Below, in pieces: positions 34,027-46,112 of a DNA stretch of 64,000 nt. Origin of the DNA: Pseudeuparius sepicola. Taxonomy: Eukaryota; Arthropoda; Insecta; Coleoptera; Anthribidae. Position numbers and translations under genes: made by a program. Each line of letters begins with the position of its first letter. Position 1 is the stretch's first letter. The notes under the pieces are model-generated. The model saw only the letters and a list, made by a program, of their open reading frames with translations, did not search any database and was not told the origin of the DNA. The stretch covers positions 144,558,257 through 144,622,256 of the forward strand of contig OY987298.1 of assembly GCA_963920635.1 (NCBI GenBank), given 5' to 3'.

Positions 34027-36141
34027 TACAGGGTGGGCCAAATTGGCCACTTTTAAAGGGAAACTCCTATTTTTGACGGAGATAGACGAAAACTGATATC
34101 GGTGTCTGAGGCTCATTTTTTATGATAAACTTAATGGCGAAAACCGCAAATCGATATCTGTCACCGTTCTTGAGTGTGCGTTTTCGAAAAGTGGACGTAA
34201 CTCTTTTCGGGTTGAAAATTTTGTGTTTCTGTAAAAACATTCTTGAAGCACTTTTTTACGTGGAATCCAACGCTGCTACTACATTTTTTTTCTAGTCAAT
34301 GGTTTAAGAGTTACGGATAAAAAATATTATTTTTTAAATGGAACACCCTGTATATTTTTGCATTTTTTAATAGAGCAAAAAATTACCATTCCAAAAATAT
34401 ATAACACTTAGTGATTTACTTAAGTAGTTATCAATTACTAATATCTTTTATGAATTCATGTGTATAATTGGAAGCACGCCCTTTCAACAAGTAGGCTTTG
34501 GACGGTGAGACCGAGGTGAGACAATAAAACAATCGTGAAAAAATTTACTGTTACCTACCTGTCAAATTTTCAGTTAGGCTGTTTAGGCAGGGTAAAGGCT
34601 TTTTCTATTTTTGTGTAATTTATAAACTTTATAATATACCTACAATGAAATTTGAAAGCTATGAAAAATGGGATATGATAGTCTGTTTTATACAATCCGG
34701 GGAAAATGCCTATCTCTGTTTAACTCGTACCTACCTTTTCGGCCTACTATTAATCAAATCTATTAACTATTACTCTAACACTATTATTAATCAAATTGTG
34801 TCGCAATCTTGCAAAAATGTGCTTGAAAGGATGTCTTCTCTCCGGATACCGCTCGTAGTATAAATTGCTCGTTGCATCTGATTTGTCTCCGGATTGTATA
34901 AAACAGACTATCATATCCCATTTTTCATAACTTTCAAATTTCATTGTAGGTATGTTATAAAGTTTATAAATTACGCAAAAATAGAAAAATCTTTACCCTG
35001 CCTAAACAGCCTAACTGAAAATTTGACAGGAAGGAAACAGTAAACCTTTTTATTTACAACCATGTATGTAATGTTGACATTTCTGACTTTTTAGAAGTTT
35101 GAAAGTTTCAATTTTTTGACTTTTACTCTCGGCGCTTCGCACCTCTGTTAACTATTTAATCTCTCGACAGTAATGAAACACGTCCCACCTCGGTGTGTAA
35201 TATACTATTCCTCGGTTGTTTCATTGTCTCACCGTCCAAAGCCTACTTGTTGAAAGGGCGCGCTTCCAATTATACACATGAATTCATAAAAGCTATTAGT
35301 AATACGCCATATTAGTGGTGACGTCACGTAGTGGGGTAGGTCAAGGCACTGTATCCAAACAACCTCGTAGATACACGGGCGTTTTTGTGTTTTTGACTAA
35401 AAAAATTATTTAAATCGGTTTCTTCGACAATAAATATCCATCTTCGTTAAGGTATGTGTATTCTGAACTTTAGAAGTGCAAATTTTGATTGATCAATAGC
35501 GCGCCGATTGTCAGGCGAAACCAGCGGCCGGGCCGGACGTAAACACGGCATAAATCTTTCAAAATTTCGGTTTTTCCGCGGGTTTCGCGAAGTTCGATGC
35601 TGCAGAAGGTGCAAAATAGATTTAAATAATTTTTTTAGTCAAAAACACAAAAACCCCCGTGTATCTTCGAGGTTGTTTGGATACAGTGCATACTACGTGA
35701 CGTCAGACTAATATGGCGTATTGATAACTACTTACGTAAATCATTAAGTCTTATATATTTTTGGAATGGTAATTTTTTGCTCTATTAAAAAATATACAGG
35801 GTGTTCCATTTAAAAAATAATATTTTTTATCCGTAACTCTTAAACCATTCACTAGAAAAAAAAAGTAGTAGCAGCATTGGATTCTACGTAAAAAAGTGTT
35901 TTAAGAATGTTTTCACAGAAACACAAAATTTTCAACCCGAAAAAAGTTACGGCCACTTTTCGAAAACGCACATTTTCGAAAAACGTCCTGTAACTCAAGA
36001 ACGGTGACAGATAGTGATTTGCGGTTTTCGCCATTAAGTTTATAATAAAAAATGAGCCTCAGACAGCGATATCAGTTTTCGTCTATCTCCGTCAAAAATA
36101 GGAGTTTCCCTTTAAAAGTGTCCAATTTGGCCCACCCTGTA
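34027..36141. mobile_element. 2.1-kb foldback element, TACAGGGTGGGCC ends
   Basis: Arms of about 770 bp: TACAGGGTGGGCCAAATTGG at the left and its complement at 36,121-36,141, with the mirror continuing inward through AATTGGAAGCACGCCCTTT to a centre near 34,790-34,810. The same ORF start (MKFESYEKWDMIVCFIQSG) appears on both strands as a result. The right arm is lengthened by a 416-bp insertion (35,304-35,719) and an extra ~150 bp near 35,040-35,190. Confidence 0.85.
35304..35719. mobile_element. AT-duplication THAP family, internally deleted copy 2
   Basis: Same ends and arms as 11,612-12,398 (ACGCCATATTAG..., AACCTCGTAGATACACGGGC). The THAP part is replaced by about 120 bp (35,500-35,625) that match 1,118-1,255. 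The opposite palindrome arm (34,425-34,450) gives the pre-insertion sequence GTAATTGAT, proving a 2-bp AT duplication. Confidence 0.8.
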
Positions 36142-36787
36142 CATCAATGAATCCTAAGTAAAAAATAAACAAAAATATTTTACCACAATCGAAAATATTG
36201 TGCACAAACAGAACGCGTAATACACCTTAGCTACTTTTTTTCTTATCTCTTTGAGAAATAAGAAAGTCCCCCAAAACCAAAACCATCCAACCTTGGGCAT
36301 CCTGTACAAGATACTTTTGAGACATGAAAATGCAGAGGAATTCCAATTATCATTTAAGAAATATTGCTTATGAAATCGCTAAATAGTGAAACCGATACGA
36401 GTTTCAGTTTCAGTTATTATTAAAATCACATTTTTTATAATTGGCTTCAGTACAAAACAGTGACTCCGATCCATATACCTGTATATTAACATATACCGCT
36501 TTTGGCCCTATTGCGCACGGCAAGGCGCAGGGAACGAAAAGAGATGGAATTCGCCGCCATTTTTAACTCTATTTTGACAGTTTGAATGGTGGCTACCTTA
36601 TTCCTTGTTTAAATTTTTGTATACAGTATAAATGAAATTGCATTATACTTTTTGAAGGCGCCGGTAAAATCATAAAAGTCACCGTGACATGCTTTTTTTG
36701 ATGAGAGATGCGTTTTTAGTTTTTAATCGCGATTTTTTCTTTTGTACGGTTGATAGCTTTTCGTTCTCATATTTATGAGATCAAAAC

Positions 36788-37238
36788 ATGACCTGGTGCA
36801 AAAATTCGAAGAGGCGTTTACATCCAGATTGTGAAAGTGCATTCCATAGGTAAGTAAATAGGTATAATTTTTTTGCCAAATAATATTTTTTTCTCATTGA
36901 TATTTTCTGATTTCTTGCTGATTTTTAGGTTTTCAAGAGAAGAAACTAAATTTAGAAAGTGGCTTAGTACTCTAGGTGTCATCGACTATAATATTCAAGA
37001 AGAAGTTCAAGAAATAACTCGGGGAGATGAGGAAAATGGAGACATTGTATTTCTCGATACGACGAAGAGAGCCGCATTTTTGGAGCAAATAGAATTAACT
37101 GAAGAAATGCAAACAATAGCAGCAAGTAAACCTGTTAACTGCGCAGATCACCGCCAGCAAAATTATTGGAGCTTATCAAAGAACAGTGTATTAAAAATCA
37201 CTTCACTTTCATTTTTGAAGCAAAGATTAAAGTGGTAG
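36788..37238 (+). CDS. Possible two-exon small gene with THAP-like N terminus
   Basis: Exon 1 is 36,788-36,849 (MTWCKNSKRRLHPDCESAFH plus two bases); the intron 36,850-36,928 has a GTAAGT donor and a TTTTTAG acceptor; exon 2 is 36,929-37,238. The join gives FHRFSREETKFRKWLSTLGV, which resembles the middle of a THAP zinc-finger domain (FHxFPxD...RxxWL). The product is 123 residues with an acidic middle. The zinc-ligand spacing is not canonical (Cys4, Cys15, and a CADH motif near residue 98), so it may be a degenerate or domesticated THAP protein, or a transposon remnant. Two AATAAA signals follow at 37,289 and 37,306. Confidence 0.45.
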
Positions 37239-38266
37239 AAGTTGAAGTTACCAAGTTTTCTTTTGCTTGTATTTTTTAAACAAACAAAAATAAAAAGCTC
37301 TAAGGAATAAAACTAGCTGCCTAAAAATTCAGAAACAGGTATAGATATGTTCCTGGAAAATAGGTTATTATTATTAAAAGCATTCAAAGAAATAATTAAA
37401 CCAAGTAATAGTGTATGAAAATGTTAGGTAATTAAAAATATTTTCGTATTTTTGCAAGTATTTATAATGTAGCTATTGTATAAAGTGTAATGTACAATAA
37501 TAATTATATTACTTCTCCTTATGATGATTAAAATATTGTTTTGATTAAGTTGTACAATTTCTCAACCTATTTAACTGCTCTGTTTCCCGAATGCATTAAT
37601 TTAAAATTAAAACCAACAATAGTGGACCTATGTTGTACTTTGAACTAAAATAATTTCCATTTTACACAAAACGACAACCAAGACATTACATTATTTATGG
37701 AACCCACCGGTATAAATTATTTCAAATTTCCCGCCTCAATTAGGGGTAAAAATGGCCGCCAAATTATTCCCCCGGTCGGACGTCTCTCTTGCGCGGTATA
37801 GGTTACTATAGGTATATGCTCCGATCACTGCAAACGCCAGACCCCGCCCATCGAAACCTAACAAAGACGACTTTAGGACGGCTGGCGACCCCCTCCCCTA
37901 CTACACAACGAAAAACAATTGAATATCACGGTATCGGAAGGCGAGATCTTCGGGGGGGCCGCCGCACGCCACCTACTCAACAATTCCACATTTAATCGGT
38001 AAAATCGGGAAAAACGCACAACTGCAGTTTCAATATTCGATGACGTATTCAACGCTTGGGTATAAAATACTAAGATTACGTTTTCTATATACACACACAC
38101 ACACCTTTTTTTATAGAAAACACTTGGGGTACGTCGGAATAGTAGGGTTTTATAGTTGGGAGAAAAATGTGACGGATCACGACAAGCAAGTTGATGCCAA
38201 ATCTTAGCTACACCTGTTATTGGCATAAAAACTTGTTAAAAAAGTGCTTTAATTTAAAGTGCCTTA
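37239..38266. other. Intergenic, nothing recognised
   Basis: AT-rich DNA after the candidate THAP-like gene; a moderately GC-rich patch at about 37,740-37,980 (CGGTCGGACGTCTC) has no convincing exon on either strand. A (CA)n run lies at 38,091-38,103. Confidence 0.5.
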
Positions 38267-40015
38267 TACAGGGTGTTATTGTGTCATTTGGAGGAAATGT
38301 TCTACATGTGGTTTTAAAGGGGGTCTTTCATATAAAATTATTACATTATTCAACAGTAGGTACAAGAGTAAATATACAGTGTGGTCATTTAAGTGTGCAA
38401 CATATGGATTTTTTTAAATAATTGCACAACGAAAATACAAATATTCCCGAAAGTTGGTGCATGTTCGATAATTATATTAGGCGCACTTAGAATGGTTGCA
38501 AGTCAAACAGCATACAGGGTAGGTCAAAAAATATAAAAATTGTACAAGATTAAAGTACCCTTATTTTAGAAAATTCAGAAAAATGTTATTAGAAGGAAAG
38601 TTGTCTGAATTAAAAGTTATGCCTAAATACCAAAACTTGCCCCCCTAAGAAAAAAATATATTTTTTGAAAACATTAATAATTTCCTCAAAAAAAGTTTGT
38701 TTTAATATTCACCCTAAACAATTTCATAAATCAATCAAAATTAAATCAATTCCGCATAACGAATTCAAGCATATTTGTAAAATTTACTTAGATATTTAAT
38801 TTTTTAGGAAATCACAAACTTCATGTTTGTTGCAACGATATTAAACAAAACTTTAAAATTTCGCAAAAATTCTTCTGAACAAGGTAAAACATTAGTAATG
38901 ATAATGTGTATATTAAAAAACTGTCATTTAAGGTGCAACATTTTTATTTTAAATGTTTATTAAGAAACTGTGGAAATTAATTGACGAAAAAAACAGTACA
39001 TGAGTTGACTTTGAAAGAGTCCCATGTATTCCAACCGCATTTCATTCGCAATTAATTCTGAAACTTTTTTAATCTTGATATTTTTTCATTAACTTACAAT
39101 AGTTTGTCTGGAAAAAATATGATTACATTTTTGCTCCCTATTTAAATAACAGTTATTGTCAGTCGCGATTACAAAGACACATAGTAGGTGGGTGTCATTT
39201 TTGTCACCTTCTTATTTTAATATTTACAAGTGTGGTAGTGAATATGTTTTATGACATTCGGAAGCATAAGGCGAGTTTTTAAAGTCAACACAAATAGGTG
39301 ATGGAATCGACCAATGCAATGTGATTGGCCGGTTCAAAAATTTCTGCACTTGTGATTGGCTTGATGGATTCTATCACATATTTGTGTTGACTTTAAAAAC
39401 TCGCCCAATTTAAACAAAAAGAAATGTTTCGGATAAATTTAAAAAATTTAAATGGTGACCAAGGGTTCAATTATGGATTTAAATGTCTCTGAATATAGCA
39501 AAAAGTACCTATCCCCTTCCGCGCTCGTAAACAGTAAAATACGAAAGTGATAAAATGACACCTGCTTACTCTAATATTTTTATCTAATCGTGAGTGTCAA
39601 CAACTGTTACTTAAATAAAGAACAAAAAAGTATTTTTATTTTTCCAAACTATTATTAAGCTAGTGAAAAAATATCAAGAGTAAAAAGTTTATAAATTAAT
39701 TTGAATATTTAGGAATTTTTGTTTTTAAATAAACTAAACTACAAAAAAGCTATGTAAAAAAAGACGAATAGGTGTTTTGGGTTTCCACCTTAAGGATGCA
39801 TAGAATACAAAAATAATTCCCCCGTAAAATTTCTTCCAACTTGCTGGTAAAGTATCCGAAAATTCAAGTTTCTAGATTCAACGGCTTTCAAGAAAATCAA
39901 AATGAAATTTTTTGTTCCATTTAAGGCTGGAATAACTTTGCAGAGCTTAAATGGAAAAATGTTGCATGAAAGACACCCCTTAAAACCACCTGTAGAAAAT
40001 TTTGTCCAAATATGT
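38267..40015. mobile_element. Foldback-type repeat related to 17,936-18,355
   Basis: Left end TACAGGGTGTTATTG, followed by GTGGTTTTAAAGGGGGTC, which is inverted near 39,965-40,000 (CCCCTTAAAACCACCTGTAG). 39,584-40,010 matches 17,936-18,355 (TAATCGTGAGTGTCAAC; AATAGGTGTTTYRGG). A second TACAGGGT end lies at 38,513. No protein recognised. Confidence 0.6.
39270..39404. mobile_element. 135-bp MITE (GGCGAGTTTTTAAAGTCAAC)
   Basis: Near-perfect inverted arms of about 30 bp around an imperfectly mirrored core with CAATGTGATTGGCCGG and CTTGTGATTGGCTTG. Nested in the larger repeat. Confidence 0.75.
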
Positions 40016-42350
40016 ATATTTTATTATTTTTATATCTTTAGTTCTTAGCTCTATTCTAACGCAGCCTCGCAATATTTTGGAAAATAAGTGTAGTTTATAT
40101 CTCCTCTAGATGGTAGTGGTTAGTTTTAAAGATGGTTTTATGTCAATTTGGCAACCTTGCTCAGCTTCGTAAATGTTTCACTCAACGGTTCTATAGTATC
40201 CTAAAGTTTCCACCCTTTCACACTTTTTACCACTGCTTAGTGTTCCATAATCAAGGTTTAGTTCAAATCGTTTGCCACTTTTTACACTCAATGGAAGTTC
40301 GGCGCAAGTTAAGCTGCTACACTTGGTTAATGCGTTTTTAAAAAATTTAACTTTCATAAAAAACAACAAAGATGCCTGAAATAATTGTAAATTACTGTGA
40401 TAAAAGCTTCACCGAAATGGTGGACAAGTAAAAGTTGTTAGCAAAGTTAAAAGCATAAGTATGCAGAGTTACATCTTGACAGGTGACCCTTGGCAAAATA
40501 ACTGTACTGCACTGGTTCAGGCATATCGTAAGCAGAACACGAAGGTTATCAAGACTTAATTCTTTTACTGCAGAGTTGGTAGATGTTTTGTGCACTAAAA
40601 AACCCCAGAATACTATAGAAACCCTCCGTCCAACCATAATAATATACCTTAAAATCTAACAGGTTGATATATTGTGGTACACCAGAAGAAATGATTACTT
40701 GTTTGATTTGTATTTGATTACTGATATATTTTTATTTGGTTAAATTCCGTAAATTAATTACCTTTTTTAGAACTCATGTTCCCAAAACCATAGATTAATA
40801 TCACAAATTATTCAAATTAAACAGAAAGGCATTGACAGAATACTATAAGATTTTGTTTGCAGAGCGCTCAGGATGGCTTAATACTGTCGATTTTTTTTTC
40901 TCTAAACCAGTTTAAAAAATATAGATGGTATCGCAAAAATAATAGATACCTAAAACTAATAATTAGTATTGAATTAAAACAAATTAAAATGATTTTGATG
41001 CCTGAGAACTCTGCACATTTTTTACATTGACCATTGGAATAGTGCCGTTCAATCAGTTTTTCATACATATTAGTTTTGTTTATAAGGATTTAAAAATAAA
41101 ACATTAATAACCAATTGAGTACAAGGTGAGCCGTTTTTTGTATTAATATTGGATAGTAAATGTAATTTTAAAACACATGTTTCATAATCCACAAACGCTT
41201 CATTTTCAAGGCACAGGGCAATACAATTTTGGAGCTCAAATTACAGATTTTTTATTCCTTGTACTTTTCTAATTACAGTTAGTGTTGTGGGGGTCTGTTT
41301 GACATAATTTTGATCGATTACATATTCCTTGATTTACACCACATTTTTTAAAATATTTTATATACTTTTTGGAATTATTGTAGCACCCTGAAAATGAAGC
41401 ATTTGTGGGCTTATATTGATATGAAATTTTCGTTTTAAAATGTCATGTTCTATCCATTGTTGGTCCTGCTACAAAGAAGCGACTCACCGTTAGTGGTGGG
41501 CAGGCGAAAATCGAGATTTGACATGTCTTGACATGTTTTGAAATCTCAATGGTCATGTCATGACATATCAGTAACGCAACAGAGACTCCAAGCTCCAACA
41601 ACTGGAACTTGGTATTCCTGGCGCCTGGCAAAAAAGAATAACCGGTAACAACGCGAAATAGGCGCAAATTTCACCTTCTCCTGTCATCTATTTAAGGTTT
41701 TTTTATCCTGTTTTGCCCATTTCCAACTTGTCTATCATGTCATATCATGACAAAGAACACGATAACAGAGAGATCGATCCTGATTGGAGATCTACACCGT
41801 CAAGGAAATGAGATGTTAAGACACATTGGAGAATCATGATATAATAATTATAATAACTAGAATTTCGCGGTGGAGTCAAAAGAGGCATTTTTAAGACCTT
41901 TCAAGTAAAAAAAGTTCAGGTCAATATCTCCAAAAATAAAGATCTTATGGATTTGTATAGGTATAAAAGTAGACACACTCTATGTAAGAAAAAAATTATT
42001 AATGATTGTTTTTTGAAACGTGTCAATCATAAAGAAATCCTCTGTTCATGAACTGATTGAACGCACTATTTTAACGATCAAATAAACCACCTAATACTGA
42101 CTCAACTTGTATTGCATATTTTTTTGTTATATTCGACTAAGGGCATCGATACGCCTCTCAATTCCGACAAATATCGTCTCGGCAAACTGAAACCAAACGA
42201 CAATCTACTCGATAACTCAACTTGCCCTGTCCCAACGACAACTCAAACATCTACCGCTACCGCACGAGACGCAGAACAGAAAAGAGCGCCGCCACCCCTG
42301 AAAGGGGCGCCTCGGTCACAACTAGAGCGAGGTTATGACGGGGCCCGCGC
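40016..42350. other. Intergenic DNA and probable 3' UTR of the FAM110 gene
   Basis: A palindrome occupies about 41,130-41,465 (ATTGGATAGTAAATG and its complement; CTTCATTTTCAAGG). 41,480-41,580 has short inverted TGACATGTCTTGACATG motifs. The GC-rich 42,200-42,350 adjoins the FAM110 stop codon and is likely 3' UTR. No other gene recognised. Confidence 0.5.
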
Positions 42351-42435
42351 TCACGTCAGCTGGGACTTACGGCAGTTGCACAGCCACTTGATGATGCGGG
42401 CGTTGCGCTCGACGATGGAGGGCGGCTCCCCGGAC
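42351..42435 (-). CDS. FAM110: FAM110-family last coding exon
   Basis: One base completes a split arginine, then SGEPPSIVERNARIIKWLCN and CRKSQLT, then TGA. The VERNARIIKWL block is the conserved C-terminal motif of FAM110 proteins, which in vertebrates associate with centrosomes and microtubules. The acceptor is GCCAG and the phase matches the previous exon. The following GC-rich 3' sequence (about 42,200-42,350) is probably 3' UTR; no close polyadenylation signal was recognised. Confidence 0.88.
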
Positions 42436-42970
42436 CTGGCGGAAGAAGAGAGGGTTGTACGGGGCGTGTTTTTTTAGCAATGCGTTTTCTCGCAAACTGA
42501 GTTCTGCAAAAGTGCTCCATTTGAGCCGATTTGTACCAATAATTGGGATGTACAACGAAAATATAATTAAAAGATGCTGGTTGTCTTTTTTCTCAGGAGC
42601 AATTAATTCTTTTATTTAATAAAATGAACAAGAATCTTAGTTAATTGTTTAAATTGTTTAGATTTCTTTCTCTATAAAACATTGTATAAAAAACAGATCA
42701 GAAGATACTGAGGTATTAAAAACTAGGATTTGGAACAAATGCAACTACGTAATTCCCAAGAAACTGTCAGCAAAGTCCAACAACAATTTATTAACTTGTG
42801 GTCGTATAGTTGGCCATGATTACAACCCAAGAATAAAGTTACCCACTCATTCAATGTACATTTTGAATACCTACCTAACAAAAAAAAAGGTTATCAAAAT
42901 CGGCCAACAAATAAAGATTTTACAATTTTAATATTGGAGTAAATATTTCATTGACATTATCAGGGGTAAT

Positions 42971-43651
42971 ACATTGTGTCCACGGATAGACTCAACTATA
43001 CTTGTAAAAAAATATATTTCCAATTTAGTGTTTGTTCTTAAAATAAGATTGCCATGGAAAAAGTTAACAGCGCTTTTACTGGGTGACCAGAATATTGAAG
43101 AAACGTTAATTCGCGTAGACTGCCTTTATTTGCAGAGATAATGAAAAAAGTGAAAAATTTGCTTATGGTAAGTTACTTAGGTGTACAACATTTGAAAGCA
43201 TTAGGCTTACTTTGATTTTTGGATTCTTTCCTTGTTTTTCTCCAATTAAATAATTTTCTGTAGGTAGTACGACAAAAGTGTATAAATAAAAGTTACTCAG
43301 AGTAGGAAACTGTATATGATGAAAAAAAATTGGCAATCCTGGGCCTACTTCGAGTTTCTTCCAATATTTTCCAAAATACAAAGTAGGCCTAGATTCCATA
43401 AATTTTGTCATCATGCACAGTTTTCCATTCTGAGGAAGTTTTATTAATACTATTTGCCGAGGTAGTTTAGTCTTATGCTAATTAACGTTGCTTCAATTTT
43501 CTGGTATTATAAATAATGTTAACTTTTTCCATGCCAATCTTATTTTAAGAACAAGCAGACTTTTTTTTAACAAGAATGACTTTTTTCTCGAAAAATTGGA
43601 TATACATATTTTTACAAGTATAGTTAAGTCCATCCGTGGACACACTGTATA
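42971..43651. mobile_element. Foldback element in last FAM110 intron, CATTGTGTCCACGG ends
   Basis: Left arm TGTGTCCACGGATAGACTCA through GCCATGGAAAAAGTTAAC is inverted at about 43,510-43,651. Ends resemble those of the 60,464 palindrome (CAGTGTGTCCACGG). The loop carries CTACTTCGAGTTTCTTCC and its near-complement, a second nested mirror. Confidence 0.75.
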
Positions 43652-44257
43652 ACTAGTGGTGTTCCTATTATCGATAATACCTTTCGTTAATTTTAGGAAT
43701 TATAATCCCAAAGTTTAAAGACCAAGACTGCGCAGCAGTAGTGGTATTTTCTTAGCAGTGGGATTATAATGAGTTAATAAATTAACAAAAGGTATTATCA
43801 TTATCTGATTACTAGGCATACCACAAGTTGCATTTAAGAAGAGAATTTACCAACAGCAAATTATTTAATTATTCAGTGTGTGGGTAGACATAATTTTTAA
43901 CAACCAAACTTCTTAGGAATAAACCAGCTACAAAAATTATAAATATTTCACCTTCAGTAATAAATTTAGTTGCCATTCTATTTGACAGCTGTCATTAAGG
44001 AGCTTTCGGTTCTGTATTTATTTCTGTGCTAATAGATATTTAACGATCAATGTGTTAAATGAAAGTAATGTGAAGAAGTTATCGGGTTATCAATTTTAGC
44101 TACCACAATATTGGTTCATTTAATTTATAATAATCACATGGGAACTGATTTAATTTAAAGATTTTCGAGAATACCGTTAGAGAACTCAATTTACCAAAGC
44201 ATTTACGAGAAAAAATCGCTCCGTACAGGTTTTCCTACGAGGAACGAATAATCTTAC

Positions 44258-44455
44258 CTGTACGCGTTTGCCAAATAATCGGTGTTATCGACAGGTCGAC
44301 TCGAATCGACGGTCGAGACGTCGGAGAAGAAAACGGGGCTGCCCGATGACGAACGACTGCCGCTCAGCATCTCTTCGAAGCTGTCGCTCGTCAACCCGAG
44401 GTGTTCAAAGAACTGCTCAAGGTGCGACGTTGGCAGTTCGGGCGGCCTCCAATAC
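44258..44455 (-). CDS. FAM110: FAM110-family coding exon 4 (conserved core)
   Basis: 198 bp between a TTTGCAG acceptor and a GTAAGA donor. With the split arginine from the previous exon it reads R-YWRPPELPTSHLEQFFEHL, then GLTSDSFEEML and a serine-rich stretch ending DYLANAY. In FAM110 proteins the serine-rich RSKSD motif is followed by a segment of the type LERFFNxCGLDPEE; EQFFEHLGLTSDSFEE fits this. The phase (1 base in, 2 bases out) agrees with both neighbours. Confidence 0.88.
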
Positions 44456-45184
44456 CTGCAAAAAATTGAGAAATAGCGGTATACAAATCCACCCCAAAGT
44501 CTTTGCAACCGCTGGTTCTTGACTACAGGTGCAAAATGCTCGAGCATTTATATTTCGAGCATTTTCAGCAAGAACGAACGAGCACGAACGAGAATAAATG
44601 AAAATAAACGACATAGATAGGTGTTTCATTATAGCAAAATAATCAGCTCCTTTCAGAAGTTAAGAAAAAAGCAATTACATGTTTTTTTCTGAAAATTCTC
44701 GAGCACGTTCCGAAAATGTTCAAGAATATTCACAAAGTGCTCAAAATGCTGAAAATGCTCAAAGATTGATTATGACGGGATCTGCAAGCTTGCCCTTTTA
44801 CCTCAGTTCGCAGAGCGCTTGTGTCTCCGCATCTTGCCTTTGTCAATACGGAAGAATGGGTCTTACAAAAAAAATGCTCGACGATCGTACTCAATGGTAG
44901 AAGATAGAATTTATTATATCTTACAATTCAAGTACGAAGTTCGACGATTGTAGCACTCGTAGTCGTAGCGCCTAGCATTATTCACAACAACTCACAACAG
45001 AATGCATAGATTACCCACCTACAGCACAGAATATTCTGTGCCTACAATAAGCGTGCTGCGCGCCAGAGTAATATATGTATAACTGCGCGGAAGCGCAGGC
45101 GCGTGCTCCATTGTACTGGCGCGCGCCTCGGTAGCAGCGGTGCCACGTAGATTTCGAAAATTGCGATATTGCCAAATTTTTGAA

Positions 45185-45400
45185 ATATCGTCACACCTTA
45201 TTCCTTTTGTGCTTGAAATTTCGAGCATTTTGAGCATTTTCAAGGGATCGTTCCTTTTCGTGCTCTTTTGTGCTCTTGCGAGAATACGTGCAATATCGTC
45301 ACACCTTATTCCTTTTGTGCTTGAAATTTCGAGCATTTTGAGCATTTTCAAGGGATCGTTCCTTTTCGTGCTCTTTTGTGCTCTTGCGAGAATACGTGCG
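45185..45400. repeat. Two-copy tandem repeat of ~108 bp
   Basis: The block ATATCGTCACACCTTATTCC ... CTCTTGCGAGAATACGTGC occurs twice in direct order (about 45,185-45,292 and 45,293-45,400), virtually identical. Each holds GAGCATTTTGAGCATTTTCA. Related single blocks lie at 33,690-33,830 and 44,530-44,800. Confidence 0.85.
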
Positions 45401-46044
45401 CGCACATGGATAGGGAATGTTCGCGAACGTTCTCCGAGCATGAACGGGAACGTTCCCTCCTTCGCATCTCTATTCTTGACTTTTCCTGTAGAAATTCTTA
45501 ATTGACAAGAACCTTGGAAAGTAGTAGATCTGCATCGCCTCTCAATTTGGAAAACCAATCTTTTGAAAGTCTCGACCTATTTCCCTTAGATTTGACACAG
45601 CACTAGAATGTGGTTTCAGATAAATAATACAAGAGTACAATAATATAAAGTTATTCACAAAAAAGTTATTTAAAAAATTTAAAATTGTCAAAAAAAGAGG
45701 TGAAGAAGTGAAAGTAGGCCGATTAAAATTTTCCTGTATCTTGTAGAGAAAAGACACTTTACCTAAATAGAAAATGAAGAGTAAGTAAAATGTTCGTGGG
45801 GCCGTTATTTTGGTTGCTAGGTACAAAAAGTATTGCCTAGCAAAGCTTACGCAGCAAGGACCTTAAAACCATTAATAAAATATATATAGCCAAGCAAAGC
45901 TTGCGTCAATTTTAATAGGTTTCACAACCATCGTTTTATAAACTGATTTTGATCAGAAAGGACACGAAATATGCAAAAGAAAAATTAATATCATTATTAC
46001 CTCAGTGTCAAATAAGAGCCTCATAATAGAAAAAATTTACAATA

Positions 46045-46112
46045 ACTTGTTGAGGGTGAGAGCACACAACTGGTAAATCGTGGGTCCCGAGTTCAAGTCC
46101 CAGACAAACCCC
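46045..46112 (+). repeat. Possible tRNA-derived SINE head
   Basis: GGTGAGAGCACACAACTGGT followed by GAGTTCAAGTCCCAG resembles A and B boxes of a tRNA promoter. No cloverleaf closes. Low confidence. The remainder of 45,400-47,250 is AT-rich intron of the FAM110 gene with nothing recognised. Confidence 0.3.

Noticed and set aside
45140..45505. 121-residue plus and 179-residue minus ORFs with internal repeats
   Set aside because: Open by virtue of the 108-bp tandem repeat (a multiple of three); no domain, and the same block occurs non-coding elsewhere.
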